This document shows positions 16,292 to 24,706 of a DNA stretch of 64,000 nucleotides, in pieces (position 1 is the first letter of the stretch; each line of letters opens with the position of its first letter). Under the pieces are notes generated by a model, which was not told the origin of the DNA, ran no database searches, and saw only the letters and a program-made list of their open reading frames with translations. Source of the DNA: Parvularcula sp964219355 (GTDB lineage: Bacteria; Pseudomonadota; Alphaproteobacteria; Caulobacterales; Parvularculaceae); contig CAXPOZ010000001.1 of NCBI GenBank assembly GCA_964219355.1, positions 806,001 through 870,000 on the forward strand, in the 5' to 3' direction. The translations under genes were made by a program, and so were the position numbers.

Positions 16292-17788
16292 TTATTCCAC
16301 CCCGAGCTTTGCCTTCAGGATCTCATTGACAGCCTGCGGGTTGGCCTTGCCGCCAGTCTCCTTCATCACCTGACCGACAAACCAGCCAAGGGTCTTGGGC
16401 TTGTCCTTGACCTTCGCAACCTGATCCGGGTTCGCCGCGATCACTGCATCGACCGCCGCCTCAATCGCGCCCGTATCGGTCACCTGTTTAAGGCCGCGCT
16501 TCTCGACGATCTCACCTGGATTGCCACCTTCTTCGAACATGATCTCGAAGACCTGCTTGGCGATCTTGCCGGAGATGGTGTTGTCCTCGATCAGGCCCAG
16601 CATCTCGTTGAGTTGTGCCGCGCTGACCGGGCTCTGTGAAATTTCAAGACCTTCCTTGTTCAGCACCCCGAAGAGTTCCGTCGTCACCCAGTTCGCGGCG
16701 AGCTTGCCGTCACGCCCCTTGGCGACGTCCTCGAAATACTCCGCCTTCTCACGATCCGCTGCCAGCACCGCCGCGTCATAGGGCGAGAGGCCGTAATCAT
16801 TTATAAAGCGGTGCTTTTTCTGGTCAGGCAGTTCGGGCAGGGACGCCTTGATCTCCTCGATCATCGCATCGTCGAGTTCGAGCGGCAGCAGGTCGGGATC
16901 AGGGAAATAGCGGTAGTCATGCGCATCCTCTTTGGAGCGCATGGTCCGGGTCTCGCCCGTCTTCACATCAAAGAGCCGTGTCTCCTGATCGATCTCGCCG
17001 CCGGCTTCGAGCACTTCGATCTGACGGCGCGCTTCATAATCGATGGCCTGGCGGACATAACGGATGGAGTTGACGTTCTTGGTTTCCGTCCGTGTACCAA
17101 GATGGCTGAAGTCGCCGGTCTCCATGAATTTCTCATAGCTGCCCGCGCGGCAGACCGAGACGTTGACGTCCGCGCGCATGGAGCCCTGCTCCATATTGCC
17201 GTCACAGGTGCCAAGATAGCGCACGATCGTCCGCAGCTTTGAGAAATAGGCCGCGCCCTCCTCCGCCGTCCGCATATGCGGCTTGGAGACGATTTCCATC
17301 AGCGCAACGCCGGACCGGTTGAGGTCAACATAGCTTTCGCGCGGCGCAAGATCGTGGATCGACTTACCCGCATCCTGCTCTAGGTGGAGCCGTTCGATCC
17401 CGACAATGATGGTCTCCCCGTCAGAGAGCTCAACCTCGATCTCGCCTTCGCCGACGACCGGGTCTTTATACTGCGATATCTGATAGCCTTGCGGAAGATC
17501 CGGGTAGAAATAGTTCTTGCGGTCAAAGCGCGACCATTTGTTGATCTTCGCATTGAGGCCGAGGCCGGTCTTCACCGCCTGCTCGACGCAGAACCGATTG
17601 ATGACGGGCAGCATGCCCGGCATCGCCGCATCGACGAGGCTGACATTTTCATTCGGTCCGGCGCCATATTCGGCGGACGATCCGGAGAACAGCTTGGCCT
17701 TGGACGAGACCTGCGCATGCACCTCAAGGCCGATCACGACTTCCCAGTCGCCGGTTTCGCCTTGCAGAACTTTACGGGGTTCGGACAT
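16292..17788 (-). CDS. gatB: Aspartyl/glutamyl-tRNA(Asn/Gln) amidotransferase subunit B
   Basis: A 498-residue GatB of normal length: WEVVIGLEVHAQ at the N-terminus, FDRKNYFYPDLPQGYQISQY, the kinase-like core, and a C-terminal tRNA-binding helical domain ending ANPQAVNEILKAKLG. GatB activates Glu- or Asp-charged tRNA before transamidation. It is the last gene of gatC-gatA-gloA-gatB; the inserted gloA separates it from its usual neighbour gatA. Confidence 0.97.
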   Translation of the reverse strand: MSEPRKVLQGETGDWEVVIGLEVHAQVSSKAKLFSGSSAEYGAGPNENVSLVDAAMPGMLPVINRFCVEQAVKTGLGLNAKINKWSRFDRKNYFYPDLPQGYQISQYKDPVVGEGEIEVELSDGETIIVGIERLHLEQDAGKSIHDLAPRESYVDLNRSGVALMEIVSKPHMRTAEEGAAYFSKLRTIVRYLGTCDGNMEQGSMRADVNVSVCRAGSYEKFMETGDFSHLGTRTETKNVNSIRYVRQAIDYEARRQIEVLEAGGEIDQETRLFDVKTGETRTMRSKEDAHDYRYFPDPDLLPLELDDAMIEEIKASLPELPDQKKHRFINDYGLSPYDAAVLAADREKAEYFEDVAKGRDGKLAANWVTTELFGVLNKEGLEISQSPVSAAQLNEMLGLIEDNTISGKIAKQVFEIMFEEGGNPGEIVEKRGLKQVTDTGAIEAAVDAVIAANPDQVAKVKDKPKTLGWFVGQVMKETGGKANPQAVNEILKAKLGVE

Positions 17789-17809
17789 GTTCGTTCTTTC
17801 TAGTCTCTG

Positions 17810-18247
17810 TTACCAGCTGCCGGTGTTTTCCATTGTCGCCCAGGGCTCGGCGGGCGGCAGGTTGTCGCCTTCCTGCAGGAGTTCGATGGAAATGCCGTCG
17901 GGCGTCTTCACGAAGGCCATATGACCGTCCCGGGGCGGACGGTTGATCGTCACGCCCGCATCGGCCAGCCGCTGGCAAGTGTCATAGATATTCTCGACCC
18001 GGTAGGCGAGGTGGCCGAAATTCCGGCCGCCCGCATATTCTTCCGGGTCCCAATTATAGGTGAGCTCGACCAGCGGCGCCTTGTTCTCCTTGGCAAGTTC
18101 CCGGTCTTCGGGCGCCACAAGAAACACCAGCGTGAATCGACCTTTCTCGCTCTCCATGCGGCTGAATTCCTCCAGCCCGAGAAGATTGAAGAACCCGATC
18201 GTCGCATCGAGATCAGAAACGCGGATCATCGTGTGAAGGTAACGCAT
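17810..18247 (-). CDS. gloA: Lactoylglutathione lyase (glyoxalase I)
   Basis: A 145-residue VOC-fold protein beginning MRYLHTMIRVSDLDATI. All four metal ligands of the E. coli-type enzyme align: His5, Glu61 (VELTYNW), His79 (FGHLAYRV) and Glu122 (ISIELLQE). It converts the methylglyoxal-glutathione hemithioacetal to S-lactoylglutathione. It lies between gatA (10 bp upstream) and gatB (21 bp downstream) on the same strand and is presumably co-transcribed with them. Confidence 0.88.
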   Translation of the reverse strand: MRYLHTMIRVSDLDATIGFFNLLGLEEFSRMESEKGRFTLVFLVAPEDRELAKENKAPLVELTYNWDPEEYAGGRNFGHLAYRVENIYDTCQRLADAGVTINRPPRDGHMAFVKTPDGISIELLQEGDNLPPAEPWATMENTGSW

Positions 18248-18257
18248 CGGCTCCTCC

Positions 18258-19733
18258 TTAACTCCACCATTCGCCCGGACGGGCGCTAAAGCCCGCAGCA
18301 TCTTCCAGCGCTTTTGCGCCGCGGAAGACGGTTTCCTCATCGAACGGACGGCCGATGAGCTGCAGCCCCAGCGGCAATTGCTGCGCATCGAGCCCTGCGG
18401 GCACGGAAATCCCCGGCAGGCCAGCAAGGTTTGCCGTCACGGTGAAGATGTCATTGAGATACATCGAAATCGGATCAGCGGTTTTCTCACCAAGACCGAA
18501 TGCCGCCGACGGCGTCGATGGCGTGAGCAAGAGATCAACGCCGTTCAGAACACCCATCAACTCATCAAAGATCTTCTTTCTGACCTTCTGCGCACGGATA
18601 TAGTAGGCATCATAATAGCCTGCCGAAAGCACATAGGTGCCGATCAGGATGCGTCGCTGGACTTCAGCCCCGAAGCCTGCGGCCCGGGTTTTCGAATACA
18701 TCTCGTGGATGTTGTCGTCCTCAACACGCAGGCCGTATTTGACACCGTCATAGCGCGCAAGGTTCGAGGACGCCTCGGCGGGCGCGACGATATAATAGAC
18801 CGGCAGGGCATATTTGGTCATCGGCAGGGAGACATCGACAATCTCCGCACCCGCATCTTTCAGCCACTCGATCCCCTGCTGCCAAAGGGCTTCGATCTCG
18901 ACCGGCATCCCGTCAATGCGGTATTCCTTCGGTACACCGATTTTCAGACCTTTGACGCCCTGATCGAGCACCGCCTCATAATCCGGTACCGGACAGTCAA
19001 TCGAGGTGGAATCCTTGGCGTCGTGACCGGCCATGGATTTGAGCATGATGGCGGCATCGCGCACATCGCGGGTGATCGGCCCCGCCTGATCGAGCGAAGA
19101 AGCGAATGCCACAATCCCCCAGCGCGAGCAGCGCCCATAGGTCGGCTTGATGCCGACCGTGCCCGTCACGGACGCAGGCTGACGGATCGAGCCGCCCGTA
19201 TCTGTCGCGGTGGCGGCTGCGCAAAGATGCGCAGAAACGGCCGCCGAGGAACCGCCCGACGAGCCGCCGGGGGTCAGCTTGGCTTCATCGCCTTCGCGCC
19301 GCCACGGGTTCACGACAGGCCCGAAATAGCTCGTCTCATTCGAGGAGCCCATGGCGAATTCATCAAGGTTCAGCTTGCCCAGCATCACCGCGCCATCGTC
19401 GAAAAGGTTCTGCGAAACCGTGCTCTCATAGGTCGGCGTGAAGCCATCAAGAATATGGCTGCCGGCCTGCGTCGTCACACCCTTGGTGCAGAAGAGATCC
19501 TTGATGCCCAAGGGAATGCCTTCGAGCGGGCGGGCATCGCCGCGCGCGATGCGGGCGTCTGAATCTTCGGCCTGCTTACGAGCAATATCATCCGTGATGC
19601 GCACAAAAGCGTTGAGAGGACCTGCCTGTCCGGCACGCTCTAGATAGGCGTCGGTCACTTCGCGGGCAGAGAATTCCTTCTTGCCGAGCCCGTCACGCAG
19701 GCCCGCAAGGGTAAGGTCAGTCAGCTTGCTCAT
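18258..19733 (-). CDS. gatA: Aspartyl/glutamyl-tRNA(Asn/Gln) amidotransferase subunit A
   Basis: A 491-residue amidase-signature enzyme. The catalytic lysine is in GIKDLFCTKGV, and the Ser-cis-Ser motif is in PGGSSGGSSAAVSA. GatA releases ammonia from glutamine and channels it to GatB. The ATG overlaps the end of gatC by 4 bp. Length and motifs are normal. Confidence 0.97.
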   Translation of the reverse strand: MSKLTDLTLAGLRDGLGKKEFSAREVTDAYLERAGQAGPLNAFVRITDDIARKQAEDSDARIARGDARPLEGIPLGIKDLFCTKGVTTQAGSHILDGFTPTYESTVSQNLFDDGAVMLGKLNLDEFAMGSSNETSYFGPVVNPWRREGDEAKLTPGGSSGGSSAAVSAHLCAAATATDTGGSIRQPASVTGTVGIKPTYGRCSRWGIVAFASSLDQAGPITRDVRDAAIMLKSMAGHDAKDSTSIDCPVPDYEAVLDQGVKGLKIGVPKEYRIDGMPVEIEALWQQGIEWLKDAGAEIVDVSLPMTKYALPVYYIVAPAEASSNLARYDGVKYGLRVEDDNIHEMYSKTRAAGFGAEVQRRILIGTYVLSAGYYDAYYIRAQKVRKKIFDELMGVLNGVDLLLTPSTPSAAFGLGEKTADPISMYLNDIFTVTANLAGLPGISVPAGLDAQQLPLGLQLIGRPFDEETVFRGAKALEDAAGFSARPGEWWS

Positions 19734-20029
19734 TCCACCACCTTCGGCACGACAAAGAAGTGATCTTCCGTCTTCGGCGCATTCGCGACGACCTCTTCGG
19801 GGCGTCCGCCGCCGGTCTGGTCTTCGGCCAGCACATCATCACGCATCGGCAGCGAAACCTCGACGGTGGAGGCCATGGCCTCAACGCCGTCGACTTCGAC
19901 TTCCTGCAACTGCTCGATCCAGTCGAGGATCGAGGACAATTCCTTTGTCATCGGCTCGACGCGGTCATCGGCAAGGCGAATGCGCGCGAGATTGGCGACT
20001 TTCAAGACGGTATCCCGGTCAATGCTCAT
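19730..20029 (-). CDS. gatC: Aspartyl/glutamyl-tRNA(Asn/Gln) amidotransferase subunit C
   Basis: A 99-residue GatC, the small scaffold that wraps GatA and GatB. MSIDRDTVLKVANLARIRL at the N-terminus, LSSILDWIEQLQEVE, and MRDDVLAEDQT followed by EVVANAPKTEDHFFVVP at the end are family features. First gene of the operon; its promoter should lie in the short space between 20030 and the zincin gene end at 20081. Confidence 0.95.
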   Translation of the reverse strand: MSIDRDTVLKVANLARIRLADDRVEPMTKELSSILDWIEQLQEVEVDGVEAMASTVEVSLPMRDDVLAEDQTGGGRPEEVVANAPKTEDHFFVVPKVVE

Positions 20030-20080
20030 TGGGGCGAAGCAACTCCTTCGAGGTGAAGAGCCGCGCCCTACCAGCGGCGC

Positions 20081-20932
20081 TCAAAGCCGTCCAGCGGCGA
20101 GGCCCTCAAGCGCTGTCTGCGGGCCGCCCGAATAATTGGCCGTCAGGAACATATAGGCCGAGCGGGTAAAGTCCGGCCCGAAGGTCTCCCGCGCCCATGG
20201 GCCGAGCCCCGCGGGTTGCCGCATTGCTTTGGCATAAGAACGGTGGAGAACATCCGGCCGGGCATTCACCCGTTCGGACGCCGCAATCCAGAGAAGCGCG
20301 CCGCAGGCATAACTTGCCTCCCGGTCACCCGCTTCGATCTGGGGCAGCAGCGGCCCGCGTTTCAGCGCGACCTCGCAGGATTGCTCAAAACCCAATCGGG
20401 CAAGCCGGACATCGGCGGCGGTCCAGAGCTTCGCGTCGATCAGGAGGTCGAGCGCGCGCGCCTCGGCATAGCCCTCATGCAAGGCGGCCAGCTCATAGGC
20501 GGAATCATAACGCTGTTTCTGGGCCAGATGAGCGATCTCATGCGCGAGGTTCTGGCGCAGGAGGTGCCGCGCCTTGTCACTGCCCGCCTGCCAGCCATCA
20601 CCGTTTACCAGTATACGGATGCGGCCCATCCGTCCCTGAAGCGTCGTGCTGGCCAAAAGGGAGAGCTGGCCATGCGGCACTGTCGTGACATTGACGCGTG
20701 TTGTGTCACTCCCTTCGGTCTCAACCAGAAAGCCACGAATCATCCCAACCGACAGCTGCAAGTGGCCATCAAATGACGAAGCGGCGAGCAAGGCATCGCC
20801 ATCGGCCTGCCATGCTTCCTTCATCCATGCGGGCACGTCCTGCCCGCCAATGCCCGGCCTATCAGGAACAAGCTCGACCGGCGATGCGGCCGCCATTGCC
20901 AAGAGCGCCAGCAGAGACCAGACGACAGCCAT
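20081..20932 (-). CDS. Exported zincin-like metallopeptidase
   Basis: A 283-residue protein with a signal peptide (MAVVWSLLALLAMAAAS) and a gluzincin-type motif NLAHEIAHLAQ (His131, Glu132, His135). A downstream helix LHEGYAEA offers Glu153 or Glu157 as third zinc ligand. Two cysteines in the C-terminal third may pair. The family could not be named more closely, and substrate is unknown. The ATG at 20932 shares two bases with the ATG of divergent ruvX (CATG at 20930-20933), so promoters for each gene must lie inside the other or a different start is used. Confidence 0.7.
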   Translation of the reverse strand: MAVVWSLLALLAMAAASPVELVPDRPGIGGQDVPAWMKEAWQADGDALLAASSFDGHLQLSVGMIRGFLVETEGSDTTRVNVTTVPHGQLSLLASTTLQGRMGRIRILVNGDGWQAGSDKARHLLRQNLAHEIAHLAQKQRYDSAYELAALHEGYAEARALDLLIDAKLWTAADVRLARLGFEQSCEVALKRGPLLPQIEAGDREASYACGALLWIAASERVNARPDVLHRSYAKAMRQPAGLGPWARETFGPDFTRSAYMFLTANYSGGPQTALEGLAAGRL

Positions 20933-21407
20933 GGATGATCCTTTCCTCAATGCAGCCGCGAAGTTCCCGCCCGGGGCGCTTCTCGGCCTCGATCTTGGCA
21001 CCAAGACCATCGGCATTGCGGTCTCAAACCCGGAGCGAAGTCTGGCGACCCCCGTCACCGTGATCAAGCGGACAAAATTCGGCGCCGACGCGGCTGAATT
21101 GCTGCACCTTGCGCAAGAGCGCAATGTCGTCGGCCTCGTCCTTGGCCTGCCCTATAATATGGATGGCTCGGAGGGCCCCCGTGCCCAGTCGACGCGTACC
21201 TTTGCCCTCAACATGAAGAAAAAGACCGACCTGCCCATCGCGTTCTGGGATGAACGTCTGTCGACGGCCGCCGTCGAGGACAAGCTGATCGCCATCGGGA
21301 TGCGCCGGGACAAACGCGCCGCGACCATCGATGCCCATGCCGCGACACATATTCTGCAAGGGGCTCTGGACCGTTTGGCCGCCGCACGGCAAAGCGGCGA
21401 CTCATGA
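20931..21407 (+). CDS. ruvX: Putative Holliday junction resolvase / pre-16S rRNA nuclease
   Basis: A 158-residue YqgF/RuvX protein with RNase H fold: ALLGLDLGTKTIGIAVSN carries the first acidic residue, GLVLGLPYNMDGSEGP the second, and WDERLSTAAVE followed by DAHAATHILQ the rest of the active site. YqgF matures the 16S rRNA 5' end in E. coli. Its stop overlaps pyrB by 4 bp. The start codon overlaps the divergent zincin start. Confidence 0.92.
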   Translation: MDDPFLNAAAKFPPGALLGLDLGTKTIGIAVSNPERSLATPVTVIKRTKFGADAAELLHLAQERNVVGLVLGLPYNMDGSEGPRAQSTRTFALNMKKKTDLPIAFWDERLSTAAVEDKLIAIGMRRDKRAATIDAHAATHILQGALDRLAAARQSGDS

Positions 21408-22357
21408 GTTTGCGCCATCTCACCGACATCCGCTCCATGCCCGAGGACGCCTTTGTGGCCGTTCTCAACCGCTCCCTCGTCATGCGTGACATGATGGATC
21501 GGGGCAGCTGGCCCGCCCCGGCCCTCGCGACACGGCTTCAGGCCAATATTTTCTATGAGACCTCGACCCGCACGCTGATGTCCTTTGACATTGCGGCAAA
21601 GCGGCTCGGCGCCCTCACAGTGACGCTCCCCATTGCGGCGTCTTCGGTACAGAAGGGCGAGAGCCTTGAGGACACGGTTTTGACGCTAGGCGCGCAAGGG
21701 ACGGATTACCTGGTCCTTCGCGCAACCGAGCCCGAAACGATCAGCCGGGCAGTCGCCGCCATCGAAGGCGACGGTTTTCCGACCTCTGTCATCAATGCCG
21801 GTGAAGGGGCCCTCGGGCACCCGACGCAAGGCTTGCTTGATGTTTCATCGATCTTGTTGTCGCTGGGTCGCCGCGCCGAAGACGGGCTGGAAGACATCAC
21901 CGTCGCGATCTGCGGCGATGTCCGGCATTCGCGTGTTGCCGCCTCGGCAATCTCAGCCCTCTCGCGTCTGGGCGCGACGATCCGGCTTGGCGGGCCGCCT
22001 GATCTTCTGCCTGAAGAGAAACCCGAAGGCGTGTCCAGCATGGTCCATGACATCGCGGAGGTCGTCGATGGCGTCGATTTCGCGATGACGCTGCGCCTGC
22101 AGGTCGAGCGCATGACCGAGGCGCTTTCTCTGAATACGGAAGAATATCACGCCGCCTACGCTTTAACCCATGACCGTATGTCGGCGGCCAAGCCCGGCTA
22201 TCGCGTGATGCATCCGGGGCCGATGAACCGCAATGTCGAGATCACCGAGGAGCTGGCCGATGACCCCGACCGCTCCCTGATCCGCAGTCAGGTCCGCCAG
22301 GGCGTCGCCCTGCGAATGGCGCTTCTTGAACATATCGAACGGGGCAAGACCCGATGA
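21404..22357 (+). CDS. pyrB: Aspartate carbamoyltransferase catalytic subunit
   Basis: A 317-residue enzyme of pyrimidine synthesis that joins carbamoyl phosphate and aspartate. The carbamoyl-phosphate site FYETSTRTLMSFDIAAKRLG, the HPTQGLLD segment and the aspartate-loop HPGPMNRNVEI are intact. It overlaps ruvX and plsY by 4 bp each. The dihydroorotase gene pyrC often found next to pyrB in alphaproteobacteria is not here. Confidence 0.95.
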   Translation: MSLRHLTDIRSMPEDAFVAVLNRSLVMRDMMDRGSWPAPALATRLQANIFYETSTRTLMSFDIAAKRLGALTVTLPIAASSVQKGESLEDTVLTLGAQGTDYLVLRATEPETISRAVAAIEGDGFPTSVINAGEGALGHPTQGLLDVSSILLSLGRRAEDGLEDITVAICGDVRHSRVAASAISALSRLGATIRLGGPPDLLPEEKPEGVSSMVHDIAEVVDGVDFAMTLRLQVERMTEALSLNTEEYHAAYALTHDRMSAAKPGYRVMHPGPMNRNVEITEELADDPDRSLIRSQVRQGVALRMALLEHIERGKTR

Positions 22358-23067
22358 GCCTTCTCGTTTTCGTATTCTCTTATCTTCTTGGTGCTGTGCC
22401 GTTCGGCCTCGTCCTGACCCGGACGGCAGGGCTCGGCGATATCCGCAAGATTGGCTCTGGCAATATTGGCGCAACCAATGTGCTCCGTACCGGGCGCAAG
22501 GATCTGGCGCTCGCCACCCTCATCCTAGATTCTGGCAAAGGCGCGATAGCGGTCCTCCTTGTCGGGATCGCAACCATCGCGAGGGCGGACCGTGAGGTCC
22601 TGATGGCGATTGCGGCGGGCGCGGCCTTTCTCGGCCATTGCTTCCCGGTCTATCTGGGCTTCAAGGGCGGCAAGGGTGTGGCGACTTTCCTTGGCACCAA
22701 TCTCGCGCTTGGTTTCACCGTCGGGCTGATTGCCTGCGGCATCTGGCTCGCGACCGCCGCCCTCAGCCGCATCTCCTCGCTTTCCGCGCTGGTCGCCGCC
22801 GCGATCACGCCCTTCCTTTTCCTCGTGAATGGCCAATGGGCCTTTTTTGCTGCTGCCCTTTTCATGAGCGCCCTCATCTTCTTCCGCCACCGAGCGAATA
22901 TCGAGCGCATCATGGCCGGCACCGAACCGCGAATAGGGCAAGGCAAAAAGGCCGACTCAGGCTCTACTGACAGTGCTTGGACAGCCTCCATCTCATCGAC
23001 GGCAACGCCGCCGGAAGATGACGCAGAGGCACAAGATGACGGCATGAATCCCCCCAAGGAGGATTAA
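22354..23067 (+). CDS. plsY: Acyl-phosphate glycerol-3-phosphate acyltransferase
   Basis: A 237-residue inner-membrane enzyme making lysophosphatidic acid. Its motifs are IGSGNIGATNVLRTG, LGHCFPVYLGFKGGKGVAT and, near residue 180, FRHRANIERIMAGTEPRIG. The last ~35 residues are a polar, acidic extension (PPEDDAEAQDDG) beyond the usual family end near 200. It is the last gene of ruvX-pyrB-plsY. Confidence 0.93.
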   Translation: MSLLVFVFSYLLGAVPFGLVLTRTAGLGDIRKIGSGNIGATNVLRTGRKDLALATLILDSGKGAIAVLLVGIATIARADREVLMAIAAGAAFLGHCFPVYLGFKGGKGVATFLGTNLALGFTVGLIACGIWLATAALSRISSLSALVAAAITPFLFLVNGQWAFFAAALFMSALIFFRHRANIERIMAGTEPRIGQGKKADSGSTDSAWTASISSTATPPEDDAEAQDDGMNPPKED

Positions 23068-23086
23068 TACTGATATATTGTGCTAA

Positions 23087-23119
23087 TTTTGGCGCAATTG
23101 ACGCGACAATTCGCCAAAA
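23087..23119. promoter_or_regulatory. Imperfect palindrome upstream of glnA
   Basis: TTTTGGCGCAATTG at 23087-23100 and CAATTCGCCAAAA at 23107-23119 form a near-perfect dyad with one extra base on the left arm. An overlapping TGTGC-N8-GCGCA dyad lies at 23079-23096. They are the only structured elements in the 152-bp gap before glnA, and no T-run follows. An operator for nitrogen control of glnA is possible. The second dyad resembles an NtrC site but has one base too many in the spacer. Confidence 0.4.
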
Positions 23120-23219
23120 CTGGAAATTTCTCTTGCGGGCACTCGAATCTGCCAGCAGTCTCTGCACAACGGCTGCGGCTTCCTGCTGCAGCGCAGCAAA
23201 TCCGACAGGGGTATGACGA

Positions 23220-24626
23220 ATGAAGGCCAAAGACGTCCTCAAGAAAATCAAGGATGAAGACATCCGCTATGTTGACCTGAGGTTCACTGATCCGCGCGGG
23301 AAATGGCAGCACGTCACATTCGACCGGTCCATGGTGGACGAGGATCTGTTCGAAGACGGCACCATGTTCGATGGCTCCTCCATCGCCGGGTGGAAAGCTA
23401 TCAATGAAAGCGACATGATCCTGATGCCCGACCCGTCAACGGCGGTCATCGATCCTTTCTTCGCCCAGCCGACGCTGATCCTGATCTGCGACATTCTCGA
23501 GCCTTCGACAGGCCAGCCCTATTCGCGCGACCCACGCACGACGGCCAAGGCTGCCGAAGCCTATATGAAGTCGCTCGGCATCGGCGATACGGCCTATTTC
23601 GGTCCGGAAGCGGAATTCTTCGTCTTTGACGATGTCCGTTTTGCGACCGACCAGAACCATATGGGCTTTGCCATCGATTCAAATGAAGGCCCGTATAATT
23701 CGGACCGCGACTTTGAAGGCGGCAACCTTGCGCACCGGCCGCGTGCCAAGGGCGGTTACTTCCCCGTCCCGCCGGTCGATTCCTGCCAGGACCTCCGTAC
23801 CGAGATGCTTTCATACATGTCGGATATGGGCCTGCGCCCTGAGAAACATCACCACGAAGTGGCCCCCAGCCAGCATGAGCTGGGCATGATGTTCTCGACC
23901 CTGCTCAAAATGGGCGACCAGATGCAGATGTACAAATATGTCGTCCATCAGGTCGCGCACGCCTTTGGCAAGACGGCGACCTTCATGCCGAAACCCGTCT
24001 ATAACGACAACGGTTCGGGCATGCACGTTCACCAGTCGATCTTCAAAGGCGACACGCCGGTCTTCGCTGGTGATCGGTATGCGGATCTCTCCGAGACCTG
24101 CCTGCATTACATCGGCGGCATCATCAAACACGCCCGCGCGATCAACGCCTTCTCGAACTCTTCGACCAACAGCTACAAGCGCCTGGTCCCGGGCTTTGAA
24201 GCGCCGATCATGCTGGCCTATTCGGCTCGTAACCGGTCTGCCTCGATCCGTATTCCGTGGGTGTCCTCACCGAAAGCCAAGCGCATCGAGACCCGTTTCC
24301 CGGATGCTGCCGGCAACCCTTATCTGACCTTCTCGGCCCTTCTGATGGCCGGCCTCGATGGTATAGAGAACAAGATCGATCCGGGCGATGCGATGGACAA
24401 AGACCTTTACGACCTGCCGCCTGAAGAGCAGCAGGGCCTGCCGACGGTCTGCGCCTCACTCGACGAAGCACTGGCCGCGCTCGATGCAGACCGCGACTTC
24501 CTCAAGAAAGGCAACGTCTTCTCGGATGATCAGATCGATGCCTATATCGAGCTGAAGAAATCAGAAGTCGTCCGCTACAACACGACGCCGCACCCTGTCG
24601 AATTCGACATGTATTACAGCGTCTAA
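23220..24626 (+). CDS. glnA: Glutamine synthetase, type I
   Basis: A 468-residue GSI enzyme that makes glutamine from glutamate, ammonia and ATP. DGSSIAGW at 51-58, the metal-site FGPEAEFF, NGSGMHVHQS and the NRSASIRIP loop are present. Tyr397 in DKDLYDLPPEE is the adenylylation site, so GlnE-type control is expected. A perfect hairpin terminator follows. The PII gene glnB, usually just upstream in alphaproteobacteria, is replaced here by plsY. Confidence 0.97.
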   Translation: MKAKDVLKKIKDEDIRYVDLRFTDPRGKWQHVTFDRSMVDEDLFEDGTMFDGSSIAGWKAINESDMILMPDPSTAVIDPFFAQPTLILICDILEPSTGQPYSRDPRTTAKAAEAYMKSLGIGDTAYFGPEAEFFVFDDVRFATDQNHMGFAIDSNEGPYNSDRDFEGGNLAHRPRAKGGYFPVPPVDSCQDLRTEMLSYMSDMGLRPEKHHHEVAPSQHELGMMFSTLLKMGDQMQMYKYVVHQVAHAFGKTATFMPKPVYNDNGSGMHVHQSIFKGDTPVFAGDRYADLSETCLHYIGGIIKHARAINAFSNSSTNSYKRLVPGFEAPIMLAYSARNRSASIRIPWVSSPKAKRIETRFPDAAGNPYLTFSALLMAGLDGIENKIDPGDAMDKDLYDLPPEEQQGLPTVCASLDEALAALDADRDFLKKGNVFSDDQIDAYIELKKSEVVRYNTTPHPVEFDMYYSV

Positions 24627-24652
24627 GGACGACCATCAGGTCCACAAAATGC

Positions 24653-24685
24653 AAAACGGCCGGAGAATTCTCCGGCCGTTTTTTT
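24653..24685. terminator. Rho-independent terminator after glnA
   Basis: A 30-bp perfect palindrome centred on GGAGAATTCTCC (arms AAAACGGCCGGAGAA and its complement) ends in seven T at 24679-24685. It lies 27 bp after the glnA stop and 22 bp before the convergent pleD stop. The A-run on its left side also lets it work in the minus direction. Confidence 0.92.
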
Positions 24686-24706
24686 GTTCGATGAGATTGT
24701 CGGTAC

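Noticed and set aside
18378..19562. Plus-strand open frame of 394 codons
   Set aside because: Antisense to gatA, which has complete catalytic motifs. Composition is typical of a reverse-frame shadow.
23121..23136. Possible sigma-54 promoter before glnA (TGGAAATTTCTCTTGC)
   Set aside because: The GG and GC elements are 11 bases apart instead of the required 10.
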